DNA of 64,000 bases from Saxidomus purpurata (Eukaryota > Mollusca > Bivalvia > Venerida > Veneridae), in NCBI GenBank assembly GCA_022818135.1, contig JAFMSR010000008.1, forward strand, positions 10,831,358 to 10,895,357, in the 5' to 3' direction. A model generated the notes under the pieces. The model was not told the DNA's origin, ran no database searches, and saw only the letters and a program-made list of their open reading frames with translations. Both the position numbers and the translations under genes were made by a program. Each line of letters begins with the position of its first letter. The first letter of the stretch is position 1. Positions 28,001 through 36,122 of this stretch are shown here, one piece after another.

Positions 28001-28404
28001 GAATCAAACGGCTCACCCGTCCTTAAATTTTAATTATTAAGATGGAAAATATGCGATATTTGATTTGATACAATCCTTTGTTCTTTCTCAAGAGACTTCT
28101 TTAAAAATCTTTTTTTGGTATATGACAATATCTTCAAAAGGTGTCCATAATTTACGTAAAAATGTGTTTGGATGTATTCACACACACAATCACAGCAGAA
28201 GAACTAAATTTGTTTAGACATCCAGTGTGTGCAAATAGATAATCAAAGCAAAGCATTAACTCACTGACTGAATACAACAAAGTACACGCAGTTCAAAGTA
28301 AACTAATCAATTTGACTTACTGCTCTGAATATTTTCCACGGGCCTGTCAACTTTTTTTCCGGAGGAGACTTTATCATCCAACCCGAATAAACAACGTGAT
28401 TCAT
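1..28404 (-). CDS. GAB: GRB2-associated-binding protein (GAB/Dos-type docking protein), 5' three exons, partial
   Basis: The gene-level join on the minus strand is 28404-28321, 2868-2571, 1092-1, continuing past the left edge. The visible coding part is 491 codons plus one base. GAB proteins are membrane-recruited scaffolds: the PH domain binds phosphoinositides, and phosphorylated tyrosines recruit SHP2, PI3K p85, Crk and GRB2 after receptor tyrosine kinase activation. Residues about 5-120 form the PH domain, with the family opening SGW-x-x-KSPPEKKL, then WKRRYFVL, and the conserved C-terminal helix Trp in STWVRNLC. After it comes a low-complexity tail with seven YxxP motifs, three YxN motifs, one YxxM motif and a PPSRPPKP SH3 ligand. 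Exon phases agree (0 after exon 1; 1 then 2 across intron 2). The SHP2-binding C-terminus would lie outside the window. I cannot say whether it is closest to vertebrate GAB1 or GAB2; invertebrates usually have one copy. Confidence 0.9.
1093..2570 (-). other. GAB intron 2
   Basis: This 1478-base intron has matching phases (1 then 2) and consensus ends. Apart from a palindromic foldback near 2178-2315 I see no conserved coding or RNA signal. The short reading frames inside it are low-complexity AT-rich sequence. Confidence 0.85.
2178..2315. repeat. Palindromic foldback (MITE-like) in GAB intron 2
   Basis: Arms at about 2197-2224 and 2272-2297 share ATTGAATATG and GATATTCACC as an inverted pair. 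The centre is a further palindrome, TTGGCTATTGCATAGCCAA, at 2242-2260. No clear target-site duplication was found, so the outer limits are approximate. Confidence 0.7.
2571..2868 (-). CDS. GAB: GAB exon 2 (main body of PH domain)
   Basis: The exon has 298 coding bases between a pyrimidine-rich acceptor (TCTCTATTTCAG, AG at 2870-2869) and a donor GTAAGA starting at 2570. It encodes KWKRRYFVLSKP through CGMKPDEA and leaves one base of a split Ala codon. It covers the central beta strands and the C-terminal helix of the PH domain, including the invariant Trp in STWVRNLC. The reading frame stays open into the intron upstream of the acceptor, so a naive ORF extends to 3039. The real exon edge is set by the acceptor and by the homology, which begins exactly at KWKRR. 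Confidence 0.93.
5364..5572. repeat. Two-copy direct repeat, about 105 bp
   Basis: The two halves (about 5364-5463 and 5466-5572) share ACTGATTCAAC, ACATTTTAT, TTCTAGGTA / CTCTAGGTA, TATTTTGAAACAA and AACAGCTGTA in the same order. It is a diverged tandem duplication inside GAB intron 1. Confidence 0.7.
6115..6550. mobile_element. Short tandem-repeat element with terminal hairpin (Helitron-like?)
   Basis: Two copies of a roughly 157-bp unit each end in GCAAGGATGCTACAGAGCAA (about 6270 and 6426). They are followed by a perfect 10-bp stem, TCCCCCCTCC at 6515-6524 and GGAGGGGGGA at 6538-6547, with a 13-base loop. Internal tandem units plus a terminal GC-rich hairpin resemble non-autonomous Helitron-like elements of molluscs. 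The assignment is by structure only. Confidence 0.5.
7495..7620 (+). repeat. Dispersed repeat J, copy 1
   Basis: It shares GCAAAGTTAAGAATG / GGCAAAGTTAAGAATG, TTTTGGTACA and GGTCATTTC with copies at 26020-26135 and, inverted, at 52645-52765. It is an old interspersed repeat of unknown class. Confidence 0.6.
9406..12634. repeat. 34-bp minisatellite, about 95 units, in GAB intron 1
   Basis: Two unit types of about 34 bp alternate irregularly. Both begin GTAATACTTGCTGCTATAT; one then reads TGATTCACCTGTCAG and the other CAACTATACTAACAT. The first type carries the interrupted palindrome ACCTGTCAGGT across the unit junction. From about 12177 to 12560 the two types are locked into a 68-bp dimer repeated nearly without change. 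The array has no open reading frame of note. Confidence 0.97.
13320..13910 (+). mobile_element. Diverged tandem-repeat element, same core as 14831-16208
   Basis: About four degraded units spaced 110-150 bp share the core 'GATAAAGGGA...ATAATTCA', 'AGTTATG' and 'CACTGCACTTCCT' with the better preserved element downstream. It is an older copy of the same family. No terminal hairpin could be assigned. Confidence 0.6.
14380..14800. repeat. Diverged tandem repeat with recurring CATGAAGATTT
   Basis: Units of roughly 130-240 bp share AACA(C/T)TCTGA followed by TCATGAAGATTT (about 14433 and 14703) and a related segment near 14550. They are probably part of another tandem-repeat element. The edges are uncertain. 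Confidence 0.4.
14831..16208 (+). mobile_element. Helitron-like (HINE/pearl-type) element A with 146-bp tandem core
   Basis: The left end is AACTAGAGCTATCAC followed by TAATACCCCC. Next come eight copies of a unit marked by GCAATAACTC at 14945, 15091, 15237, 15383, 15529, 15675, 15821 and 15967, which is exactly 146 bp each time. After these lie a (GACC)n microsatellite (about 16108-16160) and a terminal stem, TATACCCCC at 16177-16185 and GGGGGTATA at 16200-16208. This order (terminal motif, tandem core, GTCY/GACC microsatellite, hairpin) is that described for Helentron-associated elements such as DINE-1 and bivalve pearl-like elements. No replicase is encoded, so it is non-autonomous. Confidence 0.75.
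16108..16160 (+). repeat. (GACC)n microsatellite of element A
   Basis: An imperfect GACC/CAACC run lies between the 146-bp core and the terminal hairpin. The equivalent run in the inverted element B is (GTCC)n. Confidence 0.9.
17030..17238. mobile_element. 209-bp MITE with mariner-like terminal inverted repeats
   Basis: The left terminus GCAAAAATAATGCAACTT (from 17030) matches the reverse complement of the right terminus AAGTTGCATTACTTTTGC (17221-17238) at 17 of 18 positions. It has no coding capacity. The target duplication is not clear. Confidence 0.75.
18371..18725. mobile_element. Helitron-like short element G (inverted orientation)
   Basis: It opens with AACAAGGGTCATG and a 7-bp stem (18377-18383 with 18388-18394). 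The two following tandem units share AGAACATGCTG and TAATAT. The AACAAG terminus is the reverse complement of the CTTGTT end seen in the other elements of this window. Confidence 0.5.
18880..19340. repeat. Diverged tandem repeat with GACCTTGAACTTGAC-type units
   Basis: The phrase GTGACCTTGAACTTGACTTAAGTGACC recurs in altered form near 19060-19085, with intervening AAGTTTT(G/A)T segments. A similar composition is seen at 50430-51130 in the calpain gene. It is probably a degraded tandem-repeat element. Confidence 0.45.
19469..19990. mobile_element. Helitron-like short element H, interrupted by a tRNA-like fragment
   Basis: It begins AACAAGAAGGCC (19469) and continues with GTGACCT-rich units. 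A tRNA-like segment (19738-19812) sits inside it between two GACC(T/C)GTGACCT stretches, which suggests a later SINE insertion. Confidence 0.45.
19738..19812 (-). repeat. tRNA-derived SINE-like fragment
   Basis: On the minus strand, GAGAGCGGTGG resembles an A box. GGGTTCAAGCCCC resembles a pol III B box and T-arm, with GCGGGTTC pairing poorly beyond it. The acceptor stem cannot be folded, so this is not a functional tRNA. Confidence 0.5.
21185..21638. mobile_element. 454-bp MITE with Tigger/pogo-like termini
   Basis: The left end CAGTAAAACTTCAATATCTC and the reverse complement of the right end (CAGTAAAACTTCGATAACTC) match at 18 of 20 positions. The right end is followed by TA; the left flank reads CA, a likely mutated TA duplication. 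CAGTAAAA termini with TA targets are typical of Tigger-type elements. No transposase is encoded. Confidence 0.75.
23572..24870 (-). mobile_element. Tandem-repeat element E1, inverted copy of 53190-53942
   Basis: It starts with the stem CTGTC...GACAG and TTGACTATTCTCAGTGCT. It continues from about 24020 with 'TTTTATCAGTAAA', 'GTTGACTCTTTAAAGTA', and tandem units containing TTTGATACCCCTGAA and CAAAACTTTAACCA, ending near CCCTCCTTATTCTTCCAAT. Each block appears in reverse complement in the calpain gene at 53190-53942. A block of about 390 bp (23620-24010) has no counterpart there. Confidence 0.65.
23640..23770 (-). promoter_or_regulatory. GC-box cluster inside GAB intron 1
   Basis: CCCCGCCCCC (about 23695-23704), CACCGCCC and TCCGCC lie within 80 bases in otherwise AT-rich DNA. 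On the minus strand these read as Sp1/KLF-type GC boxes. They might mark an alternative GAB promoter or only an inserted GC-richer sequence. No exon could be tied to them. Confidence 0.25.
26020..26135 (+). repeat. Dispersed repeat J, copy 2
   Basis: It shares AGCAAAGTTAAGAATG, TTTTGGTACAAATAAAGGTC and CAGTAAGAC with the inverted copy at 52645-52765, and more distantly with 7495-7620. Confidence 0.6.
26728..26805 (+). repeat. tRNA-derived SINE head
   Basis: TCTAGTGGTTAACATG resembles a D-arm/A box. CTGGACTGGTAATCAGG folds as an anticodon-like arm, and CAGTTTGATCTC is a decayed B box. The stems are imperfect, so this is a SINE or tRNA pseudogene, not a working tRNA. Confidence 0.55.
27715..27935 (-). 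repeat. SINE with tRNA-Thr(TGT)-like head
   Basis: The tRNA-like part is 27930-27859. It has the A box TTAGCTCAATTGG, a D stem GCTC/GAGC, a 5-bp anticodon stem CGAGA/TCTTG around loop CTTGTAA (anticodon TGT), and a near-consensus B box GGATTCGATTC. The acceptor stem is broken and two T-stem pairs are lost. A non-tRNA body follows on the minus strand to about 27715. A strongly decayed tRNA-Thr gene is the alternative. Confidence 0.6.
28321..28404 (-). CDS. GAB: GAB coding exon 1 (PH-domain N-terminus)
   Basis: The 28 codons read MNHVVYSGWMIKSPPEKKL and end in ...WKIFRA, followed directly by a good donor, GTAAGT, at 28320-28315. The SGW...KSPPEKKL string is the signature of the GAB PH-domain start. 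The exon ends in phase 0, and the next exon begins in phase 0 with KWKRRYF, which completes the first PH strands. An alternative in-frame ATG lies 18 bases upstream (28422-28420) and would add MYRKKD. I chose the inner ATG because it has G at -3, while the outer one has T at -3 and T at +4. A TGA closes the frame further upstream, so the initiator is one of these two. A non-coding leader exon upstream is possible but not shown. Confidence 0.85.
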
Positions 28405-28554
28405 ATCTTTTTTTCGGTACATCAACCCTTTAAGAACATTATTTGGACAGTTTCAATGCAACTGTCACCTTCAGTAATGAAAAAAAACGATAGTTAATGA
28501 ACAAAAGGGTAAATGTTGGACTAAAAATAATTGTTTTTCTTAAAAAATGGCTCA

Positions 28555-28645
28555 CACCCGGAAGTACGTCAAGTTTAGGCAATATTTGTTAAACTCTCTA
28601 TGATTGGTCAATAAGGAAGCCGGTACATTTTTTGTCCAATGAAAA
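28555..28645 (-). promoter_or_regulatory. Promoter-like segment upstream of GAB start
   Basis: It lies 150-240 bases upstream of the GAB initiator. It contains a perfect ETS site CCGGAAGT (28558-28565) and CCAAT boxes in both orientations (ATTGG at 28603-28607, CCAAT at 28636-28640). This combination is common in TATA-less promoters. No transcription start can be placed from sequence alone. Confidence 0.4.
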
Positions 28646-30002
28646 CGAGTTTTACATAAACACCACCTTGTTAAAGGTCAGAGGTTACTGCATTGGACAC
28701 TGATACAGTTAGGTAGAAACAGCTTTCTTGCCATGAAAAAACAGGTTTCTATATATATATATACATATATATCTATTGTGTGATTATAGTAATAAGGGAG
28801 TGTTATTGTTTCATGTTCAGGTATTCATAGACAGTTAGATAAATACAGTACAGCAAAATTATTAGATCTACAGTAGACACTTAGAACCTAGAATATTTTG
28901 GGTGACTCAGACTGGAGTAAACTTAGCCCAAATAGTTGTTGATCATGACAATTCAGCTTCTCTTTATCATATCAAAGAAGGAATGATTTAATTGCATTGT
29001 TCAAGTCAAGCCGTGGTTATGCTGAGTTTGCACTTTTGTATTTTCAACAAACTTGATCTCTGACTTCTGAACACTGAACAAGGCATAAACATTCTGTTTT
29101 TAATATAATTATTTGTTTAAAGCCACCTTGTTTCACTACAAAACTCATGGTACATGTATGTATATAATCAGTTTATAACTTTTACAAATGAAATAGGCCT
29201 TTGTTCCTACCAGAAAATGTTCTTAATGGGCGATTTTGATTTGGAAAATATTTTCAAATTGAAAGTACAAACTTAATTTTAGTTATAATGTAGTTAACAA
29301 TAAGATAAAACGAAGTTAAAGTTTAGCATGATTGTATCATAATTATAAAGGTTTGACGAAGTCATAATCATGTAGCTACCTTGATACAGACGGAATGGTC
29401 TGACTTGAGTACAGTTGATAAAACTGGGGCTGGTTTTGAAGGCTAAATATTTTTTTGTCATTTTTTTGTGATTTCCAAAACAGAATCTGCGGGTTGGTGC
29501 AGTGATTTAATAGTGGTTATGAATCTTTCTGTATTCACATAAGTGACATCTGTTTTGCATTTGATCCTCAATATTTATGTTACTTAAAATTTCTATAATA
29601 TTTCGTCTGAAAGTGGGAGAAAAAAGTGAAACGGGAAAATATGTTATCAGACTAACTTGAATTTCTTGTTATCTTGTATATGTACATTCATAAATTCCCA
29701 TGATTAATTAATGTCCTGGAGTTCATTCATTAGGGAAGGTTTTCTTAAAGCCTTTGTGGTAAACCATATATTCTTTGAATATACGTCACACAATAATAAG
29801 TTTGTTAATTCATTACATGTAATAAAATACTTATATATAAATATCTTTTCAACCCTGATGCCTAAAAATAAACCAGGATTATAAAGTGTGCATTGGAATA
29901 GTTCAATATCATTATTATACATGTATATGCATATGCCCTTGAAAGATTTGTTTGTTGTAAGTGTAATAGATAGAGTACTGTTTGCAAGAATAATTATGTT
30001 AT

Positions 30003-31232
30003 TTTGAGGAGGCATATCCTCCGAGAATTGTCGTAATTATTAGAGTCAACAGTAATGTATCTATTTTATGTTTTGCACCTGTAAAGTTTTATTTTAGGAG
30101 GTTTTCTCAGTGAAATAAAAGTGATAATCCACAGTTTTGAATCTATGTGGATTAGCCATTTTTATTTTTCACTTTTTTTGAGGAGGCATATCTTTAGCCC
30201 GGAATTGTCGTAAATAGAGTAACAGTAATGTCTATTTTGTATTATGGCACTTAAATTTGTTCTTTTATTTGAGGAGCCATATCCTGAGCGTCGTAATTAA
30301 TTGCGTCAACATTTGTATCTATGTTTGTCTGATGCACATTTTTGTTCCTTGATTTTCAGGAGGTTTTATAGAATTGACAAACTCAATAAAAATATATTTT
30401 GTTTATGGCACCATAAAACTTTTAATTTGAAAAATTATTCCGGTATCGGTAATTATTGTCAACGTAATGTATCTATTTTGTATTATGGCACACTAAAATT
30501 TGTTCTTTTCATTTTGAGGAGGCCCACTCCCAGAATTGTGAAATTATTACAGTAATGTACTTTTGTATGGCCCATTAAATTGTCTTTTATTTTGAGGAGC
30601 TATACTCCCGAGAATTGTCCAACAATTAGAGTCACAGTAATGTATCTATTTTGTATTATGGCACATTAAATTTTGTTCTTTTATTTTGAGGAGGCATATC
30701 CTCCCGAGAATTGTCGTAATTATTAGAGTCAACAGTAATGTATCTATTTTGTATTATGGCACATTAAATTTTGTTCTTTTATTTTGAGGAGGCATATCCT
30801 CCCGAGAATTGTCGTAATTATTAGAGTCAACAGTAATGTATCTATTTTGTATTATGGCACATTTGTTCTTTTATTTTGAGGAGGCATATCCTCCCGAGAA
30901 TTGTCGTAATTATTAGAGTCAACAGTAATGTATCTATTTTGTATTATGGCACATAAATTTTGTTTTTTTTATTTTGAGGAGACGTATCCTCCAAGAATTG
31001 TCGTAATTATTAGAGTCAACAGTAATGTATCTATTTTGTATTATGGCACATTAAATTTTGTTTTTTTTATTTTGAGGAGGCATATCCTCCGAGAATTGTC
31101 GTAATTATTAGAGTCAACAGTAATGTATCTATTTTGTATTATGGCACATTAAATTTTGTTTTTTTATTTTGAGGAGACGTATCCTCCAAGAATTGTCGTA
31201 ATTATTAGAGTCAACAGTAATGTATCTATTTT
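30003..31232. repeat. 98-bp tandem repeat, about 12-13 units
   Basis: The unit ATTTTGAGGAGGCATATCCT... through AGAATTGTCGTAATTATTAG recurs with starts at 30683, 30781, 30873, 30971, 31069 and 31166. The six right-hand copies are nearly identical and the six or so left-hand copies are strongly decayed. Each unit carries the near-palindrome GGAGGCATATCCTCC. Confidence 0.95.
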
Positions 31233-32194
31233 GTATCAAAGCATATTTGTTCTGTTGCGTAATTGTAGATAGATCATGTGAAGCTCCGCCCCCATACACA
31301 GTGCAAATTATCAGAAATACAGTACAGTGTTTCCCTAAAGATGTATGCAGTAGCCATAAAACAAGACTTGCACTGTTTAACAAGTCCAGTGAGATTACAA
31401 GACCTTATGAATTTATAAATTGTTAGTCTTGGTTAGTTAAGGCCTATTTGTTAAATGAAAGCTTTTGCTCAGGCATTTCTTATACTAAACACTTCAAGCT
31501 TGGTTACTATATGTTCTGAGTAATAAAAAGCCCTGAAAAATGTTCAATTTAGATGTGAAAGGGGTGAGGTCTCAATTGTTTTTAGAAGGAATTAGAATAT
31601 CTGCCTAACTTGTGGTCAGCAATGACATATCTATACACCAGGTGTGATCATGATCTGCATCGTACACTGTATTTAGTCAGCCTTTAGATAATGGTCCCAT
31701 CTAATTTCTAAATGGAACTGTGTCAGAACTGTAAATTTATATAATATTAATTATGTTAATGATGCACATTATGTTGAAATAGGCCTTGAAAGCACATCTA
31801 GTGAACCAGTACAACTGCTGTATGCTGTACTGAAATTCCAATATTTTAAATGCATCTTTGTACAGATACAAAGTTCATTGTGCTTTAACTTAACAGAAGT
31901 AGTTAACATGTATATAGTGTAATCTCAAAAATTTAATGTATACATATTAAGTTGGCCTACATATTTATATTATATTGTGTACTCACATTATACTGTAATA
32001 CATGTAAGTAGTATATTTAATTCTAATGATTTGTACAAGGGCTGTTCCAGAACTTTCTAGAAGACTCTCATCATTCTCTCTTTTATTAAACATTAATTCT
32101 AAAATGACACACAACTTTGTCTCTATATCCAAAGAGTAGATAAATTATGTTATAGTATGCCATAAATAATGCAGGAACCAATATGCTGTCCAAA

Positions 32195-32202
32195 TGACGT
32201 CA
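32195..32202. promoter_or_regulatory. Perfect CRE octamer TGACGTCA
   Basis: This is a full palindromic cAMP-response element with no neighbouring gene start identified. CpG-richer sequence follows at 32640-32710. It may belong to an unseen upstream leader exon of GAB, or may be chance. Confidence 0.3.
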
Positions 32203-32879
32203 TATTGTCATTGTCCGGGGGAACCACCTTTTCTTTCCTTGAATTTTCAGGACTTTCTACAAACGGACTTTTTCGTATCTTTTACTTTGTTGAAAATACC
32301 AAGAAATAGCGTTAGAATCAGAGAGTTTGAACCAAATCTTATAGATATGGAGGCACCCGCAATTGTGCTTACTTTTGCCTGGAATTCTTTCCCAGCTTTT
32401 TTGTTTTCTTTCTTCAGGCATATGTATTTTTTCTAATATTCTTCGTTCATACCTCCAGAAAACATTTATACAAAACATGTCTTCATATTTTACCTTTCTT
32501 TCATTTGTCCACTTTGTTCAAGTTTCTTGTCTTTTAACTTTCAAAAACAACTCAGGGTATTTAGTGAGGGTCATGCTTTGAGTTTTTTTGCATTTTTCTT
32601 TGTTTAGAAAAGGCTGTCCCCTACCTTTTTTCCTACACCGCAGCGCCCGCAATGCTTCCGGCGATTGTGCTGCACAACGTTAAATAAATATCCGCGTTGA
32701 GAATAACGCCTTTGCATTTTATCACCTTATATAATACCTGGTCTTATTAGAATCAAAATAACATCCTTTTTAGCATTGTTATTATCTAATAAACAACTCT
32801 CCGTCATTCTGATGCGGTTGCCGGACAGCTTGATCTAAATTTGTCTTCTTTATCATGTGTAGGATCTCTGTGAATTTAA

Positions 32880-33755
32880 AGCTCACCTGAGCACAAAGTG
32901 CTAATGGTAAGCTATTGTGATTGCTTGATGTCTGTCATCACATTGTGTATGCAATATAGGTCACATTTTACATTCGATCTTCATGAAACTTGGTCAAAAT
33001 GAGAATTTTGATTAAATCTAGGTCAGGTTTGAATATGGGTCATCTGAGGTAAAAAAAAATAGGTCAACAGGTAAAAAAATAGGAATAGAGGCTGCAGTTT
33101 TCATTGAATCTTTCTGGAACTTTGTCAGAATCATTGTCTTGATGAAGACTAGGTCAGCATAGAAAATCTGTCATTTTAAATGAAAAACTAGGTCACCAGG
33201 TCAAATAATAAAAAAACCTTGTGTATGCAATAGAGGCTGCATTTTTAGTGGATTTTTATGAAACTTTGTCAGAATTAGTGTTTTGGTTAGATCTCAGTTG
33301 AGTTTGAAAATAAGTCATGTCTGATTAAACACTAGGTCACCTGGTCAAATCAAAGAAAAACCTTGTGTTTGGAATAGAGGCTGAATTTTCACTTGATCTT
33401 CCTGAAACTTTGTAAGAATGAGTGGCTTGATGCAACTTAGGTCGAGTTTGAAACACTCTTGAGGCCACATTTTATACCTAATTTGCTTGAAAATTGATCA
33501 CAATGTTTGTCGTGATGTTTTGAATCTTGGTCACTTGGGGTCAGTAACTAGGTCACCATGGCAAACAAAAGAAAAAGCTTGTGAAAAAGGGCCACATTTT
33601 GCAATGCATTCATTCATCATGAAAATGTATCAGAATATTTTTCTTGATGAGCAGTGTCATTCAGGTGAGCGATAAAGAGCCACCATCACTCTCTTGTTTA
33701 GCAAGATGGTTCTCAGGTGAACGATATAGGGAAATCATGGCACTCTTGTTTAAAT
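32880..33755 (+). mobile_element. Helitron-like element C (tandem AGGTCACC-type core)
   Basis: The left end is GCTCACCTGAGCACAAAGTGCT, with a GAGCAC/GTGCT stem. The core units are about 130-145 bp, marked by AGGTCA(A/C)C(A/T)GGTCAAA near 33061, 33190 and 33333. The right end is CAGGTGAGCGATAAAGAGCC...CTCTTGTT, followed by a second decayed copy of the same terminus (33713-33752). Confidence 0.65.
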
Positions 33756-34212
33756 AACAATTTAAATTCTTTTGTGTTAACCAATAAAACATAAAACATA
33801 AATTTCCACAAGTTACTGTCTTCATTCCTGTAAATGACTATGACCTGTTTTTGTTCAAATAAAATGTATAATAAAGTATATATCATCCTACAAAAGTATT
33901 ATAAAAGGCTATTGTGACATCGCATGTGCTTCTATACAATTTTACTTTTTTATAGCATAATGTTCATCATCACCTAAAATTACTTCAAACAGCATCTCCT
34001 CCACAACCACTGGGCCAAGAGGAAAAATATAATCCTTGAGAAAAAACCACATTTAAATGATATCTCCTAAGCGACTGGTCCTTTTTATAATAATTTCACA
34101 CAAAAGTTCCTAGGTTGACCCTTTGGAGCAATGGTTCTCAGGTAAACAATATAGGGCCATCAATGCACTCTTGTTTAAATAACATTTTAAATTATTATGT
34201 CAACAGTTAACC
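33705..34212 (+). repeat. Duplicated Helitron-like terminus with flank
   Basis: About 80 bp, from ATGGTTCTCAGGT through CTCTTGTTTAAATAACA and into the flanking AT-rich sequence, occurs at about 33705 and again about 423 bp downstream at 34128. Because the flank is shared too, this looks like a local duplication after insertion. Confidence 0.55.
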
Positions 34213-35712
34213 AGAAACTTTTGTTTTGAAATGTCACCTATTTTATAAAAAAAAAGCTTTTAGATGAAAAAATACAATACTTTTGTAAGCCATATGATAT
34301 TTTCTTGTGAGATTTCACAAAAAATTTGGGAGTATCACTTCTAATATTTAATGAATGACATTTATGTTAAGATATATAAATTATACACAATTAAAGTGAT
34401 TGACTCTTGTCTTTAATTTGGCCATTGTAAATGTTAGCAAAATGTCAAAAAAGGTCAAAGTTGCATGGTAATGAGATATCATATTTAAATAAAAGGCCTC
34501 CAGTAGATATTCTCTATCTGTTGATAATGTCTGTGTTCTATTTTAAGGACAATGACATGTTGTTTACATAGTGTAAATAATACATCGTGATATTCGATGA
34601 GTTGACCACTTCAACCCTGCAGGTACTTAAATATCAATTGTTACCGGACGTTTGATTTATCCAAAATATGATTAACTTTTTTCCTTTCCCATTTTCCAAC
34701 ACTTAAAATTTATTAGGTCATAAACGCATTGACCAATAAAACTGACCTAAATTTTTTGCTAATGGTTAGTATAAAGGAGGGTTTCCGGTTGGGGGTGGAT
34801 ATCTCAGGGATACCATTAAGGTACTGAAATTTGATTGGTCAGAAATGCTGAAATTGTACAAGATGTGATCAGATCTATATAATACCTTGTAAGAAATTGG
34901 ACAAAATTGTTTATAAGAAATATTAATAGTAAATGCTATAAATATACTGCAAAAATACGTTAGGGTCAGGTATATATTATAAAGTCATTTAAATCGCACA
35001 ATATTGATCAGTTTGCGTTTTGAAAGAGTTGAGAATTATTTTTCTGATTAAAATTATTGTTTTTTTTATACTGTCATGTAGAAATATATAGTAAAGTATT
35101 AATTGGTTTAGGTATGTATGCAGTGTTAGATGTATTATAGTCATATGATTTTGACTTGGTATTTACTATATGTTACTAATATTCTTTTAAAATCAATAGA
35201 GCCTTAAATTTGTAGAATGACACATGTTTAAGTTCATAAATAAGAACAGAAGGTAGTCATTTGGTAGTTTTGAGAGCATAAAAATGCATTTTCATGTTCG
35301 TTTGCTTGCCTGACTGCAAGTTTGTTTAGCGTTACACACAAATCGTAAATGTGACCGTTTGTAAAATGTGTGCCACATTGTAATTAATGGTGTATGGAGG
35401 AGAAAAAAATCTCATAATGATAAAGTATGGATACACTGTGGCTTTTTTGTGAAAATGCAATGAATGTATGTATCAGTTTTTGAACATTTCAAGTATATTT
35501 TTAAGTTCTATTGATACCTGCAGATATTAGTTATGTTTAAGTTATCATAGCGGCTAAGATAACTTAACCAGCCTTTACTTTAGTCTCTTACAGTTTGTAT
35601 TCAAGACTCAAAATCAGAATCCGGTTGTACTGTAGTCTGTAAATAAGTATCAACTTGTAGCTCTGTCTCTGACATGGAAATACCCTAATGTGTTCACTCG
35701 TTTTTTTTATTT

Positions 35713-36122
35713 AACCACCTGGCACAAAGTGCCAGAGTGATAGCTATTAGGATCGCATATGGGCATATATTCTCTGAAACCACAAGGCCTAGAGCTTAGA
35801 TATTTGGCATGTAGCATTGTCTAGTGGACCTCTACCAAGATTGACCTTGCTCGGGGGCAATTTTCATAGTTAAAGGCCCCGGGTCAAAAGCCTTAGAGTT
35901 AGATATTTGGCATGTAGCATTGCTTAGTAGACCTCTTCAAAGATTGTTCGAATTATGCCCCTGGGGTCAAAATTGGCCTTTCCCTGAAGTGGGGGGGGGG
36001 TCATTTGTTTTACAAAGATGTATATAGGAAAACCTATTTGGTATATAACATTGTCTAGTGATCTTCCACCAGGCAAGTGTACCAAGGTGAGCGATAAAGG
36101 GCCATCTTGGCCCTCTTGTTTG
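35713..36122 (+). mobile_element. Helitron-like element D, both terminal hairpins intact
   Basis: The left hairpin is CTGGCAC-AAA-GTGCCAG (35719-35735), a perfect 7-bp stem. Two core units share ATATTTGGCATGTAGCATTG. The right hairpin is AGGGCCA-TCT-TGGCCCT (36098-36114), a perfect 7-bp stem followed by CTTGTT. At about 410 bp it is the most compact example in the window. Confidence 0.7.

Larger units (their letters stand above)
2869..28320 (-). other. GAB intron 1 (25.4 kb, repeat-rich)
   Basis: The intron is bounded by donor GTAAGT at 28320 and the acceptor AG at 2870-2869. The repeats are listed separately. The remaining stretches (about 2870-5360, 6570-9400, 12640-13300, 16210-17030, 17240-18370, 20000-21180, 21640-23570, 24870-26730 and 26810-27710) are AT-rich, with only short, unconvincing reading frames. 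I recognise no gene, reverse transcriptase or transposase in them. Confidence 0.8.

Noticed and set aside
32257..32478. A 73-residue minus-strand ORF near the CRE site, considered as a GAB leader or small protein.
   Set aside because: It has no recognisable motif and no convincing splice pairing, and its composition is like that of the surrounding non-coding DNA.
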